Part shown: one piece after another, positions 63,878-64,000 of the stretch
How the letters are laid out: each line of letters begins with the position of its first letter
Numbering within the stretch: the stretch's first letter is position 1
Source of the DNA: Thinopyrum elongatum
Taxonomy: Eukaryota; Streptophyta; Magnoliopsida; Poales; Poaceae
DNA length: 64,000 bases
NCBI GenBank assembly: GCA_011799875.1
Contig: CM022303.1
Coordinates: forward strand, 283,609,509-283,673,508
Reading direction: 5' to 3'
The notes under the pieces: generated by a model
The model's input: only the letters and a program-made list of their open reading frames with translations
The model's database searches: none
Told to the model about the DNA's origin: nothing
Translations under genes and position numbers: made by a program

Positions 63878-64000
63878 AGACTCAGCAAGACTGTTTTGAC
63901 AAAGCAGTAATTTCAAACAAATCTTTTGTGGTCTAGCAAGAAATAGCAGTTTGAACAAAAACACAAACACCTTCCATACAAGAAGAATAGAGAAATCCCA

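Overview
The window looks like nuclear DNA of a Triticeae grass (wheat, Aegilops, barley or rye group; the genome cannot be fixed from the sequence alone). The signs are large nested LTR retrotransposons, many Stowaway miniature elements with TACTCCCTCCGT ends, GC-rich grass-type exons and plant spliced genes. More than half of the 64 kb is mobile DNA. I saw no tRNA, rRNA or CRISPR array.

Left part (1-6747): the 5' half of a decayed Ty3/gypsy element on the minus strand (2.8 kb LTR, PBS, an extra ORF upstream of gag, then gag-protease-RT). 6.7-20 kb: a gene-fragment zone with a doubtful minus-strand gene piece (7238-8560), an F-box/DUF295 pseudogene (9094-10499), a small unknown gene with a TATA box (12316-12903), an F-box/LRR/FBD pseudogene (14082-16518), several MITEs and a ~990 bp tandem duplication rich in GA/GT repeats. 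20-27 kb: a five- to seven-exon plus-strand gene of unknown function whose exon phases agree, followed by a probable CACTA-type transposon end with GGGCC-rich subterminal repeats and a broken basic-tailed ORF. 27.6-29.2 kb: a clean three-exon gene of the DUF3537 family (seven-membrane-span proteins proposed to be related to insect gustatory receptors), with a MITE starting 2 bp after its stop codon.

32-47 kb: nested elements. A gag-only, non-autonomous LTR element (32576-43440, LTRs 2.7 and 2.5 kb, PBS, PPT, 805-aa gag with two zinc knuckles, no pol) sits inside a truncated Mutator-like element, which is itself flanked by pieces of a short-LTR copia element. 47.9-50.2 kb: an intact two-exon LRR receptor-like (pseudo)kinase of the pollen-receptor-kinase type.

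51-61.7 kb: a complete Ty1/copia element on the minus strand (LTR 902 and 1098 bp, perfect 5-bp target duplication GGTCT). Its RT is split by a 4.2 kb solo LTR with its own perfect duplication TCTTC. A Stowaway MITE lies in one LTR while the other LTR keeps the empty site. The right end (61.7-64 kb) holds another Stowaway, AT-rich degenerate repeats, an unrecognised ORF and a palindrome-ended miniature element.

The most interesting signals are: (i) the copia LTR encodes an ORF that can be spliced in frame onto gag through an intron spanning the LTR edge; (ii) seven in-frame stops in four unrelated dead genes are all TAG, as expected from CAG-to-TAG decay of CHG-methylated DNA; (iii) the gag-only element with hairpin-forming repeats in its LTR; (iv) the DUF3537 gene and the kinase-dead-looking receptor kinase. 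I did not find a clearly new multi-gene system.
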